Origin: Anisus vortex
Taxonomy: Eukaryota > Mollusca > Gastropoda > Planorbidae
NCBI GenBank assembly: GCA_949126835.1
Contig: OX421500.1
Span: forward strand, 24,685,231 to 24,749,230
Length of the DNA: 64,000 nt
Reading direction: 5' to 3'
Shown: in pieces, positions 11,741 to 22,573 of the stretch
Numbering within the stretch: position 1 is the first letter of the stretch
Layout: every line of letters starts with the position of its first letter
Made by a program: the position numbers and the translations under genes
Notes under the pieces: generated by a model
Told to the model about the DNA's origin: nothing
Databases searched by the model: none
What the model saw: the letters and a program-made list of their open reading frames with translations, nothing else

Positions 11741-11925
11741 GAAGCCGGCTGGTCCAGCGGTTAGTTCACCGGACTGTCAACCGTAAACCAACGGACACGT
11801 CGCGGGTTCTATCCCTGCCACCGACGGATCCCTGTCGCCCTGCAGGAGTTTTGGACCTAGTGGACGTAATAATCTTCTATCTAGAAGGAACGTCTGTAAA
11901 CTTATAAGATATAATCGAAGTGAAA
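11741..11925 (+). mobile_element. tRNA-derived SINE with a LINE-like tail
   Basis: The tRNA-like head has an A box (TGGTCCAGCGG, 11750-11760) and a B box (GGTTCTATCCC, 11805-11815) spaced as in a tRNA promoter, with an arm resembling an anticodon stem between them. It does not fold as a clean functional tRNA, so I call it a SINE. The tail at about 11863-11900 contains GGACGTAATAATCTTCT and GAACGTCTGTAA, matching the 3' end of the CR1-like LINE remnants at 3676 and 29740. A shared 3' end is the usual sign that a SINE borrows that LINE's reverse transcriptase. Confidence 0.7.
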
Positions 11926-13599
11926 TCACACTGAAGGAACCACTGGAGGTCATGTTGTCTTCCTAATCACGAGATGTGAACTCGGACCAAAATCCACTTT
12001 GGGGCTGTCCATAAAGTATGTCACGCTCCAGAGGGGGGGAGGGGGTGTAAGAAAGTGTGACAGTTTGTGACAGGGGGGAGGGGGGGGTCAGGCCATGTGT
12101 GACGTCACACATTTATTTATTTTTAATTTTATTTCTAATTTATTTTTATTAATTTTTTTAGTAGAATTTTAATAGCTTTAAAAATAATTTTCAAACATTT
12201 TGTGAAACATTTGAATTAGTTATATGTCAAAATAGCATGAAATGCCTATCTCCTGAATGTGTTGTTCACGATTCCTCTCGCTAGGAGTGCTAATAGTATG
12301 CTGTTGGAAAGCATTGTTTTATCTATAATCTAATTAGGCCATAATTGCTTTCGTCATGCCGGAAGTATTATTATTTCTATGTTGTCCGCTGCATATGTAT
12401 TTCACTGAGCGAGAAATTCGGAATTTACTTTTTACATATATTAATAGATCTAGTAATTATTATCATTCAACATTTTGAGGATTCAGAGGTAAGAATTTAT
12501 ATAATTTAATAATTATTATTACGTCATTCTTTAAAATATATGATGCCATGCCATTGTAATCACGGCCTGGCCGTGATAAAAGTTGATTTCCCGTCACTAT
12601 CAAAGCGTTTAGGGACACATGTCACTATCACTACTTTCAGAGGGATCAGGGATAGTGTCCCAGGGTTAGAGGGTTAGGTAAATGGTTATGTTTATTTCAG
12701 GCCGGCTTGGTTTTTAATAGGTACCTTGGCCGGGCCGGCTTATTTAATCGGCACAACCTCCACTTGTGGATTTCATTAGTTAATGATGTAATAATTTATT
12801 GGATTGTTCCATTTTGGAGTTAGTAAAGGGGTGAAAGAAAATCTAAATTATAATTGGGTTTTTATTAGAGGTTAACACATGGATAAATATTCATACTGAC
12901 CGCTGTAACAACCCTACAGTCATAAAAGCCTGAGGCCAAAGGATCGCGGGTTGTTACGAGGGTGTTATGAGAAAAAGTATTAATATAATATAGTCTATAT
13001 AAATATAAAATTTAAAACTACTTATACTATATTACAAATACTTGATGCTTTTGTAATTATTAATATAAATTTCCTTTGATAATATTTACTTTCAGATATT
13101 AATTGCTATTGTTCAGGTTATATTTGAAAAATCTCTTGTGAGGATGGAGAAAGGAAACTTGTATACATCACTTTATAATGCCTATGTTAAAGCACACACA
13201 ACCACGAGTAAAGCAGATTGCCAAAAAAAGGTTAATGAGATATGGAATAGAATAAAGTCTGATGATAATGTATTTGAGAAAGTAGAATCACTTTTAAAGG
13301 AATATGATGCAATTGCAAAGCAGAAAAAAGGAACGTTAATGAGTTTCTGGGCGAAACAAGCATTGAAACCGGACACTTTGTTTCAAACATCAACTGTGCC
13401 AGACGTTCGAACAAAACCTTCACTTGTCGAGGAACATGTATGTGGAAGTGTTGAAAGCAATCCATCTACATGCAAGACTGAAGATGTTGGAAAATATAAA
13501 ACAAAAGTTCAAGATGAACTCAAAGTTAAAATTGATTTGATAAAAAGTGACATGGTTGGATTATATAAAAGAAAAGACAGTGGTCTTATCACAAAAGAT

Positions 13600-14228
13600 T
13601 GTTATGTACCTCTATATGATTGACTTATTATTACGACTCGTTAAATCGGATTCAATGAATATAGTTGTATCTTTATTAGAAGTCTCTAGATTCTGCTAAT
13701 CTGTAGCCCAAGCTAGGGGTTCCTTGACTGACAGGTCTATGCAGTAATGTAGTTATATTCGTGATAATTATCTTCAACACCTTTCTCAACAATGATAGAT
13801 CAAACAACTCCAGTTGTTGAATAAACAATTTTATTTAAATTGTAGACTCAATATAAACGATCAATAAACTTCATCAACTGATGGTAACATAAGTATTTCA
13901 ACAAAATGACATTATATGTACAAATATTAATATAGCGACTTCACTCTACAAAGGTTTAAACTGAACTAACTTTAAGGAGGTCGGAACTTTACAAAGAAAA
14001 CTATCATCGAAGATTCTACAGGGTCTTAATACGCATTTTAACCTCTTTCTCTGTAATTACTACGATCCAGAATTATCCTCCAATTTCCACGGGATTTGAA
14101 CGAATTATTTTATTTAAACTGCCCTCAGGGCATAAAGGTCAAACCTTGGTCGCTTTGGACTCTGATACGCACTTGTTAAGAGGTCAATGCCTTACTACGT
14201 CATTCATTTATGACCGAGATTCGTACCA
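13600..14228 (-). repeat. 3' LTR of the retrotransposon
   Basis: 629 bp with TG/CA ends. It differs from its partner at 19326-19954 at about three positions found by eye: near 13717, 13959 and in the terminal TACCA/TAACA. Roughly 99.5% identity. Confidence 0.9.
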
Positions 14229-14247
14229 TCCCCCTCCTTCTAAAGTT
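14229..14247 (-). promoter_or_regulatory. polypurine tract
   Basis: On the minus strand an A/G-only run (AGAAGGAGGGGGA) abuts the TG of the 3' LTR. This is the expected plus-strand priming site and confirms the element's direction. Confidence 0.75.
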
Positions 14248-16402
14248 TTATAATTATTTCTTTTACATTTTAACTACTAAAAATGTTAATTTTAAGGAAT
14301 AATTATAAAAGAAAATATTCCGGGGAAACAATACAGTTCAATTGGCTATCCCAATAATTCAATCGAACTGATAACAATAACATATAATATATGCAATATA
14401 CGTTCATCTTAGCAAATGGCTTAACTACAGTCATTCAATCATTCAATTTTTAATTCAAAACAATGGACAATTAAATTGTTTATCTAAATCTTGTATACAA
14501 GAAAAATACATAATCATTCTTAATAGATATAATATAATACAAGTTAATAATTTCTATTACATTGAACATTCCACGTTAATAAAAACTCTCTCGTCCATTT
14601 AATTATAAACTAATATCTTTTACAATTTTGTAAAAGAAAAATCACTTAATGTCTATTCAGACACGACTTATTTTTTTATAAGGAGAAAAAACCAAACGCT
14701 CTGATAGAACACATACTAGACCTGACCTAATTACACGTTACAAAAATTATTGCTCGTGTAGACAGTATTTTTTTTTTTTACATGCTGGTAGGCCGACTAA
14801 CACATTAGACAACTGTCTGTGACGCGACCCAAAATGTAGGTCAATTCCGCACTCTCTCTCTCTATTCCTTTTTTCACCCTCTCATTCTCAATTGATTCTA
14901 ATAATGTTGACATCGCTATGCAAATTTTCCCAATTACCGCTTAGGTAAAAAAAAATTGCTACGCGATTAAATAGTTATCGTACTAAATGAGCATTATTTA
15001 ACAACCATTATCTCAAAATTAAATTCATTTAAGTTAGTTTAAGGAAATTAAACATAGTCTGTTCCAGAATTAAAATAGTTTATAGACAATTTCATAAAAA
15101 ATATTTCAATTTCTCATTTTACCATGACCTTTCGACGTCATTATTTTCTTTTTAAAAGAGTTCACATTGAAACATTCTATCTTTCATGCAGACATGGATT
15201 TACTTGAAACAAATTTGGTTAATTTACTTAATTAACTATCAATCAAAGCAGATTATATTATCTTCATACAATCTTAGTACTACACAGTAAGTACTTATTT
15301 TCTTTAGATTACATCAAAGACATTTCAAATACAATATTATTGAAGTACAAAAGATAAAAGATTAGAATTTAAAGAGCATAGACTATATTTTTTTCAGACA
15401 GAAATCAATTTAACAATTTTTACAAAACAATTTCTGGTCTGAATGGTTCCATCTCCCAGCTTTTCAGTTATGGTAAGGTTGGAATCCATTGCTCTTTTCC
15501 ATGTTCCACAAAGGTTTTATTCATTATTCATAGATTCTAGGTTCTCCTGTTCCTCACAGTGTTCAGGTCTACCCAATCTTTTGATTGTCAGTACAATTCA
15601 TTCAATCTATTTTAACTAATACAAAAAAAAAATAGATTAGTTTTACAATCTTGACATGAAATCCTTAATTAATCATACATTTGTTGAACATGGGTATGTC
15701 AACATTATAAATTCTCAACCATGACATTCTCAACCATTCTGGTTTACAGTGTCAAGTCAGTGGCACATATCCTAAATTTATACAAAACAAGGATAAGTTT
15801 TATTTTACATTAGTTTCACTTCTGGTCTGATTTTCATGTAACAGTATCCTAAAAGTGAAAAATCATATATAATACAATTCTTGGAATTCTTGTTAGTCAT
15901 AGTTCTGCCTTGCTGCAACTATTTTTTTTTTACCCTACATTATCATACATTCACTGATAATATAATAAATGAATAAATTCACATAGAAGAAATTTGCATC
16001 TTGACTCAGTGCAATATTTCAACAACAGTACATGATAAAATAAATCCATAGTACAATCATAAAACATTTCTCAATACTTTAGTGATAGAAAATTCTCTTT
16101 TCTTAAAACCATTTACATCTTTTTCAATCAAATTATCCTCTCTGCCAAATGTTTCAATTATCATTTCCAGAGATTCTCAAACATATCTTATAATCAGTCC
16201 ACATTTATAATGTCCTCTGATTTAGAAACCAATTCTGCGGATAAAACTGATCTTTTTCTCTTATAGCAATTATTTTAAATGCTCAACCTAACAAGTTTGT
16301 TTAGAAATATCACACTATAATGATATTTACTCTAACAATACTTTTACTCAGTCCTTTTTCTCACAAGTAAGGGATTTAGTTTTACAATAGTAAGTTTGGT
16401 AA
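14248..16402 (-). other. retrotransposon 3' region without a gene
   Basis: About 2.1 kb of A+T-rich sequence between the stop of the long frame and the polypurine tract. No env-like or other frame is readable in either direction. It may be a long 3' UTR or fully decayed sequence. Confidence 0.5.
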
Positions 16403-19153
16403 CTAACTATCAGTGAATTTGTCCTTCAATTCATCCTGTACTCCAGGCATGAATTTTACAAATAAGAGTAACAATGTTAACAACATCAAGCTTATTCCAA
16501 TTGTTTTCAGAAGGTAAGGCTTTATCATTTTCAAATGATATAATATTTTTGCCTTTCTTTCATCACACAACAATGGCATCTGCATGTGAGCAGTGTACAA
16601 TTTTTTCCTAACAAAAACAGTTAAGTCAGACAAAAAATTTATGTACTTATCTAGGTACTTGATCAGCCCAAGGAGATCCAATTCGGTCTGCCATGCTTCT
16701 TGAAGTAGTTTGAGTGGTCCTCGGACAGTGGGTCCAAAGATTGGTCCATAGGCTCCTCGACTTTCCGGATAGGATTCAGTTGTCATCTCCTGCTCCAGGC
16801 ATAAGTTCTTTAGGACTGGATTGAAGAGTTCCGGGGCGAAGTTGGTCCTTCGATCTGTCGGTATGGATTGTGGTAACCCATAGCTTTTGGTAGTTTCGGT
16901 CCAGCTCTCCGCACTCGTTTCTTCAGTGATGCTCCTCCAATCTTCATCTGTACCGGCAACTGCAGGTTTGCATTGTTGTTTGTTTATGCTGTGGTCTATC
17001 TGTTCATAGACATCAGTAGTAGGATTTTCTTTCTCGTCGACAGCTTTCTCATGCAACTGTAGCAACTCTGGGTCTACTTTCTGCTCAGCAATCATCTCTC
17101 TTCGTGATGACTTCTTTGATTGTTCATTTCCTTTCGGACAATCTTCAATCATGGAGAAAATAGAAGTATCAAGTTCCACTTCTTCTTCCTCTTTCTTCTC
17201 TCGTGGGAGAATTTCTTCTTTCTTTTTCTTTTCTTGTGAGAGAATTTCTTCTTTCTTTTTCTGTGGTGTCATACCATTTATGACATCACCTACAGGATAA
17301 AGTTCTTTTTCTTTTCCTGTCTCCACAATAGGACTAGGGTCTGGATTTTCCTTCACAAGCAGTTCAGGTCTCACCCTCCCTTTCGCCAAATCATTTGCTA
17401 GGATAACGGATATGCCCTCAACAGGAAGTTTTGATATTACTCCAACTGTCACATATCCTGTCACCAAGTCAGATGATAGGTATATCCTATGTAGAGGTAT
17501 TTCTTCTTTCCATTCAAAACCTCTCAATAGGACAGTCTGTCCTGTCAATGTATTATCATTCAATGGTAATACATCTTTAAGCAGCAGGGTTAATGATGCT
17601 CCTGTGTCTCGTAATATGTTTACGGACTTCAGTGGTCCTTCCTTTTGTAAGGCCACACAACCTTCACTAATGAACGGTTGAAAACTGCACAGGGTCTCTG
17701 TGTCAATTTTATTCTTCCCTTGACCATGACTTTCGGGTGTTGTTTCATCTTTCGATGACTTCAGACTCTTGTTCGAGTCAAAAATACTTTGGTCTACTTT
17801 CTCGTCTCTGTGGACTTGGACAATTAATCCAATAGTAGCCATTCTGTATTTATAATCAGGATATTTATCCTCATTATCTTCAGTTGTAGATTTCTCTACC
17901 TTCTGACTTTTGCTCTCAGGCAAATCCACCCTCAGTGTTTCTGGTTTAGAAGAATCTTTCTTCGAATTCAGTTCGTTTGTATTTTCGCTTTCTTGTACAT
18001 TCTGTATTGGTTTATGGCTTGCACACATGACCACTTTGTTATGTCTTTTGTCGCTTCGTATACTCCAACAGTCTTCGATGCTATGTCCTGTTCTTTTACA
18101 AAAAGTACATTGGACGTTTTTGTTGACAGGTTTCTTATTAACATCATTTTGTTTCACAAAATGCTCTTTTTCACGATGTTGTTGTGGTGTGTTTTCTGCT
18201 TGCCGTTGTGCCCTATTAAAATTCTTTTCCCCAGCTGTCCTATGACACAGTGTATACTGGTCCGCTAAATCAGCAGCCTTATGTGGGTCAGTGATGTCAC
18301 GCTCGGATAAATACATTCTTATATCCGGCCTCACTTTGTTAATAAAATCCTCTAACAGAATGATATCTTTCATTTCTTTTAATGTGGAGATATTTCTGGA
18401 TTTTATCCACTGATCCATTAGCTTTTCTTCTGCTCGAAGGAAGTCTAAGTGTGTTTGGTAAGGGGACATTGTGTACTGACGGAACCTTTTCCGATAACTT
18501 TCCGGTATCTGGTTGTACGCTTTCAGTACAGAATCTTTGATGATTTCATAATCATTTAAATGCTCCTCTTTTAACAATAGAACACAATCTCTTGCCCTTC
18601 CCTGAGTAAAGGCTGTTCTTACTAATATTCCCCATTTATCTTCTGGGAACTTAAAATCTCTGCAAGAAATTTCAAAGGTCTGGAAGAAATTAGCTATTTC
18701 ACTTTCTTTATCAATGTAAGTATGGACTAGCTTTTTCCATCTGGCCATCTCTACATCATTATGAGATTCTTTTTTAGTAGCTCCTATCTTCGCCAGTTCT
18801 ATTCTTTCTTGACTTTCTCTTTGACTTTTCTTATCTTCCATCTCAAGACGTTTTTCTTCCATCTCAAAACGTTTTTGTTCCATCTCCATTTCCATCCGTT
18901 TGATTTCTAACTGAAATCTAAACTGTTCTGACATAGATTTCGACGTCTGACCTTCAACTTGATATCCCTCCGCGCTTAATTCTACTTTCAACTTGCCACT
19001 CGCAATCAACACATCTTTTATCTGCTGTGTCAACACAGTCCTCGATGGTGTAGTCTCAGTAACTTCTATCTTTAAGATCTCAGCGATCTCTTTTAACTTC
19101 TTTATTGATAAAGTTTTCAGAACTTCTTCTTCTGGATTTTCAATAAATTCCAT
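16403..19153 (-). CDS. Gag-protease-integrase-remnant polyprotein with hydrophobic tail
   Basis: 916 codons, open throughout. Residues ~1-60 are a SAP-like helical start (LKTLSIKKLKEIAEILKIE). Residues ~80-130 are an M/E/K-rich coiled coil. Residues ~140-320 are a SCAN-like capsid region. A CCHC zinc knuckle, CTFCKRTGHSIEDC, begins near 349. A retropepsin-like segment has its catalytic DTGA near 516. A low-complexity K/E linker follows (~630-680). From ~755 come integrase scraps: a TDRRTNF-like catalytic-core piece, a TTESYPESRGA piece, then a VRGPLKLLQEAW piece normally further downstream. RT, RNase H and most of integrase are missing, but the joins keep the frame. Residues ~882-903 form a hydrophobic helix (ISLMLLTLLLLFVKF) near the C-terminus. 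It can make Gag and protease at most. Confidence 0.8.
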   Translation of the reverse strand: MEFIENPEEEVLKTLSIKKLKEIAEILKIEVTETTPSRTVLTQQIKDVLIASGKLKVELSAEGYQVEGQTSKSMSEQFRFQLEIKRMEMEMEQKRFEMEEKRLEMEDKKSQRESQERIELAKIGATKKESHNDVEMARWKKLVHTYIDKESEIANFFQTFEISCRDFKFPEDKWGILVRTAFTQGRARDCVLLLKEEHLNDYEIIKDSVLKAYNQIPESYRKRFRQYTMSPYQTHLDFLRAEEKLMDQWIKSRNISTLKEMKDIILLEDFINKVRPDIRMYLSERDITDPHKAADLADQYTLCHRTAGEKNFNRAQRQAENTPQQHREKEHFVKQNDVNKKPVNKNVQCTFCKRTGHSIEDCWSIRSDKRHNKVVMCASHKPIQNVQESENTNELNSKKDSSKPETLRVDLPESKSQKVEKSTTEDNEDKYPDYKYRMATIGLIVQVHRDEKVDQSIFDSNKSLKSSKDETTPESHGQGKNKIDTETLCSFQPFISEGCVALQKEGPLKSVNILRDTGASLTLLLKDVLPLNDNTLTGQTVLLRGFEWKEEIPLHRIYLSSDLVTGYVTVGVISKLPVEGISVILANDLAKGRVRPELLVKENPDPSPIVETGKEKELYPVGDVINGMTPQKKKEEILSQEKKKKEEILPREKKEEEEVELDTSIFSMIEDCPKGNEQSKKSSRREMIAEQKVDPELLQLHEKAVDEKENPTTDVYEQIDHSINKQQCKPAVAGTDEDWRSITEETSAESWTETTKSYGLPQSIPTDRRTNFAPELFNPVLKNLCLEQEMTTESYPESRGAYGPIFGPTVRGPLKLLQEAWQTELDLLGLIKYLDKYINFLSDLTVFVRKKLYTAHMQMPLLCDERKAKILYHLKMIKPYLLKTIGISLMLLTLLLLFVKFMPGVQDELKDKFTDS

Positions 19154-19299
19154 TCTTTAGTTAAGAGATTTATAAAGTGGTAAATTTCCAACTTACGTTT
19201 TTCCAATCGGAAGAATAATTTCAGCGTTCTTAGGCTTGCTCAGTAGGTCACTGCTCCAACACACAACACAACACAACTTGAATATATGCTTCACTATAC

Positions 19300-19325
19300 A
19301 ACTATATCGGACGCAGCCCGCAAAT
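19300..19325 (-). promoter_or_regulatory. expected primer-binding site, not canonical
   Basis: Immediately after the 5' LTR the minus strand reads ATTTGCGGGCTGCGTCC. A tRNA 3'-end primer site should start TGG, and this does not. Either the primer is an internal tRNA fragment or another RNA, or the boundary is slightly off. Confidence 0.35.
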
Positions 19326-19954
19326 TGTTATGTACCTCTATATGATTGACTTATTATTACGACTCGTTAAATCGGATTCAATGAATATAGTTGTATCTTT
19401 ATTAGAAGTCTCTAGATTCTGCTAATCTGTAGCCCAAGCTAAGGGTTCCTTGACTGACAGGTCTATGCAGTAATGTAGTTATATTCGTGATAATTATCTT
19501 CAACACCTTTCTCAACAATGATAGATCAAACAACTCCAGTTGTTGAATAAACAATTTTATTTAAATTGTAGACTCAATATAAACGATCAATAAACTTCAT
19601 CAACTGATGGTAACATAAGTATTTCAACAAAATGACATTATATGTACAAATATTAATATAGCGACTTCACTCTACAAACGTTTAAACTGAACTAACTTTA
19701 AGGAGGTCGGAACTTTACAAAGAAAACTATCATCGAAGATTCTACAGGGTCTTAATACGCATTTTAACCTCTTTCTCTGTAATTACTACGATCCAGAATT
19801 ATCCTCCAATTTCCACGGGATTTGAACGAATTATTTTATTTAAACTGCCCTCAGGGCATAAAGGTCAAACCTTGGTCGCTTTGGACTCTGATACGCACTT
19901 GTTAAGAGGTCAATGCCTTACTACGTCATTCATTTATGACCGAGATTCGTAACA
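19326..19954 (-). repeat. 5' LTR of the retrotransposon
   Basis: 629 bp, partner of 13600-14228. On the minus strand it runs TGTTACGAATC...CATAACA. It should hold the promoter for the frame ending at 16403. Confidence 0.9.
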
Positions 19955-22573
19955 AGATCAAGAAATAGAACTGTTGGAAAAGAAGAGAAAAGTAGATGAA
20001 TTGGAGAAGGAATTGAGTAAGAAAAAAAAGGAACAGGAAAGACAGCAAAAAGCGAGGTTGAGAAAGAAAGAAACATTGGCAAAAATATGTACAGAGAACC
20101 CTGAATTCAGCAATGCTTTGAAGATAAGAGAAAAAACTGGTCGTCCTGCGATAGAAATTGATCAACCATTGTTTCTCAAAGCAATTGTCGACATCGCTTT
20201 ACATGGCTCGGCTGCACATGAAAAACGACAAAGTGACATATACAGGAGTATTAGAACATTAGATCAATTGACTGAACAACTTAACACTGATGGATTCCAT
20301 GTCAGCCGGAGCACCGTTTACACTCGATTGTTGCCAAAACGAAGTTTGACATTAGAAGGGAAAAGACACGTTTCCACAGTACCAGTCAAGCTAATCCGAT
20401 CTCAGAACGATTCCCACACCAAACACATCGATGGAAAGTTCTGCACAGCTACATTGAAACATTTAGAAGAATTGTCATCAGTGCTCGGACCTAATGAAGT
20501 ATGCTTCATTAGCCAAGATGATAAAGCACGAGTTCCAATAGGATTGACTGCAGCGAATAAACAGGCACCATTGCTAATGCATGTGGAATATCGAGTCAGT
20601 TTACCAGACCATGATTGGGTTGTTGCAGCCAAACACAAACTTATTCCATCAGTTTATGCTGGAATTCGCATTGAAAAAGATGGACTAGGAAAACCGGAAG
20701 TTGTAAGCTATTCGGGTCCAACATACATTGCAATACGATCAGGGAAGCATTCATCATCTTCTGCTTTTGCTCATGGCTTAGACTTTGAAAGACTATTGGA
20801 TTTGGATGAATTTGATACAATAACAAGAGATGAAAGAGACAAGGTGGTCAAGCCTATTGTTGTTTTTACAGTGGATGGAGGGCCAGACGAAAATCCTCGC
20901 TATCAAAAAGTCATTGAAGTTGCAATTCATCACTTTGCTAAAAATAATCTAGATGCCTTATTTATTGCCACCAATGCACCGGGAAGAAGTGCTTTTAATC
21001 GCGTGGAACGTCGAATGGCTCCTTTGAGCAGAGAACTGTCTGGTGTAATATTGCCACAAGAACATTATGGCAGTCACCTTGATTCGCAGGGCAGAACAAT
21101 CAATGAGGATATGGAAATAGCAAACTTCAAGTTTGCAGGTGAAACTTTGGCTGAAATCTGGTCACGTCATTGTTGACCAATATCCAACAGTTGCAGAATA
21201 TATCAACCCTGATAAATCTGAATTGGATGCAGCAGGACTGATATCGAAGGATCAGGAATGGTTTGACAATCATGTTCGCACCAGCCAATATTTCACTCAA
21301 ATTGTGAAATGTCAGGACATAAAATGTTGCGACAAAGTACGAAGCTCATATTTCAACGTTTTACCTTCCAGATTCTTTCCTCCTCCAATCCCAATCAACC
21401 AAACAACTGATGGACTCAAAGCGCCAGAAAGAGCAGATGCAGATTCTCATATATTTCCTTCATTGTTTGTGGCACAAACTCTCAAATTCGATGACATTAT
21501 GCCGAGATCAACAGGAGTTTTCAAAGTACAACCATATGATCTTTATTGTCCATCTTTGCAGACCAGCTTACTTGATCGAATTTGCAAAGTGTGTCACTTA
21601 TACTTTGCCTCACAAACAATGTTGAAGAAACATGCAGGACAACACAGAGCACTGGCTCGGGAGAATGTGCCAACCCAAACTGTTGCAGAATCAACTCAGA
21701 TAAAACGCATCCGTCCTTTAAGAATCGCTGCTAGAAGGCAAAGAGAACTCATGGCAGTTATTGCCAGAAGAGAAAATGCACATTCAGATGATGTTGAGTG
21801 GCTAGATGAGGATGAGGTTGATCTGTCTGCAATTTTCCTACCAGGAAACGATGATGGTGAAACATTGATGCCAGTTGTAACTATGGATGAACACTTCACT
21901 TCACCATGGATGGATGATCTCGAGTGATATTTTTGAATTAAATATAATTCACAGACACATAATAAACAAATTAAATATAGCACAAGAGTTTGTCACATAA
22001 TTTGTCAATCCAGTCTTTTTTTAGTCAATTTTTGTGTTTCCTTTGTATTACTATTATTTAATCACTGGGTGAGGTCAAGTGTTGCCAATCTACTTCTTAT
22101 CCTGTGTAAAAAAAAAGGTTGCATAATCGGAAGATTATCTAAAACTTGACCTCACCTATTGTAAATGAAAGAGCATCAGATAAATATGATAGGTGTTATA
22201 AATAATACATAATTGTCTAGTCTAATTTTTTCGTTTTCAAACTAAATAGCCTATAGGCCTACATTGAGTTACAGCTTCAATGAATAACTGTGACAACTGT
22301 TGACAATTAACTATTCTACTATTAAAGTCATTTTAATAATGTAATAGGTCTTTTAAGTGAAAATGTTATACTTTAATACTGTTAATAGTGAAGTGTGTTT
22401 TAGATTAAATTTTCAATAGGTGTTAATTTTTTTTTTAATTGTTCGAAAGTGTGACGTACTTTAGGGGGGGGGGTCCTAGATTTGTGACAGTTTGTGACAG
22501 GAGGGGGGGAGGGAGTTAAAATTGGTTAAAAATAGCGTGACGTACTTTATGGACAGCCCCTTTATAACTACCT

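Larger units (their letters stand above)
13600..19954 (-). mobile_element. young, internally deleted Gypsy-type LTR retrotransposon
   Basis: Two 629-bp LTRs flank a 5.1 kb interior. The 4-bp TSD AGAT is at 13596-13599 and 19955-19958. The element reads on the minus strand, with its 5' LTR at right. It contains one long frame (16403-19153) followed by about 2.2 kb of A+T-rich sequence without recognisable genes. RT and RNase H are absent. The near-identical LTRs indicate recent insertion despite the lost polymerase, so it must have been copied in trans. Confidence 0.88.
13144..21927 (+). pseudogene. Zator-like DDE transposase, split by a retrotransposon and frameshifted
   Basis: Coding parts are 13144-13599 and 19959-21927. 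The frame is uninterrupted if the retrotransposon and one TSD copy are ignored, so the insertion hit a coding region. The N-terminal part is basic with a KGTLMSFW motif at residues ~62-69. A Lys/Glu-rich coiled coil follows (19960-20080). The DDE core has candidate Asp in SQDDKA (20518-20523), Asp in VDGGPDE (20874) and Glu in NRVERRM (21006), a layout like the bacterial ISAzo13 / Rhodopirellula (TP36) transposases. A one-base frameshift lies near 21160. The second frame ends with a C2H2 finger, ICKVCHLYF...HAGQH (21580-21645), and an acidic tail. The GTG at 13138 is unlikely as the start; the ATG at 13144 is better, possibly after a splice acceptor near 13115. Confidence 0.75.
12001..22560 (+). 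mobile_element. Zator-like DNA transposon, split by an LTR retrotransposon
   Basis: The first and last 27 bases are inverted copies differing at one position (GGGGCTGTCCATAAAGTA...). Inside both ends lie G-rich blocks with a repeated GTTTGTGACAGG motif (12065 and 22490). The flanking trinucleotide TTT is the same on both sides, consistent with a 3-bp TSD, which is characteristic of the Zator superfamily. Removing the inserted retrotransposon leaves about 4.2 kb with one transposase frame. The family name rests on TSD length and the DDE motif style; other superfamilies are not excluded. Confidence 0.75.

Noticed and set aside
11741..11830. Possible tRNA gene
   Set aside because: A and B boxes are present, but the acceptor and other stems do not pair well and a LINE-like tail follows, so SINE fits better.
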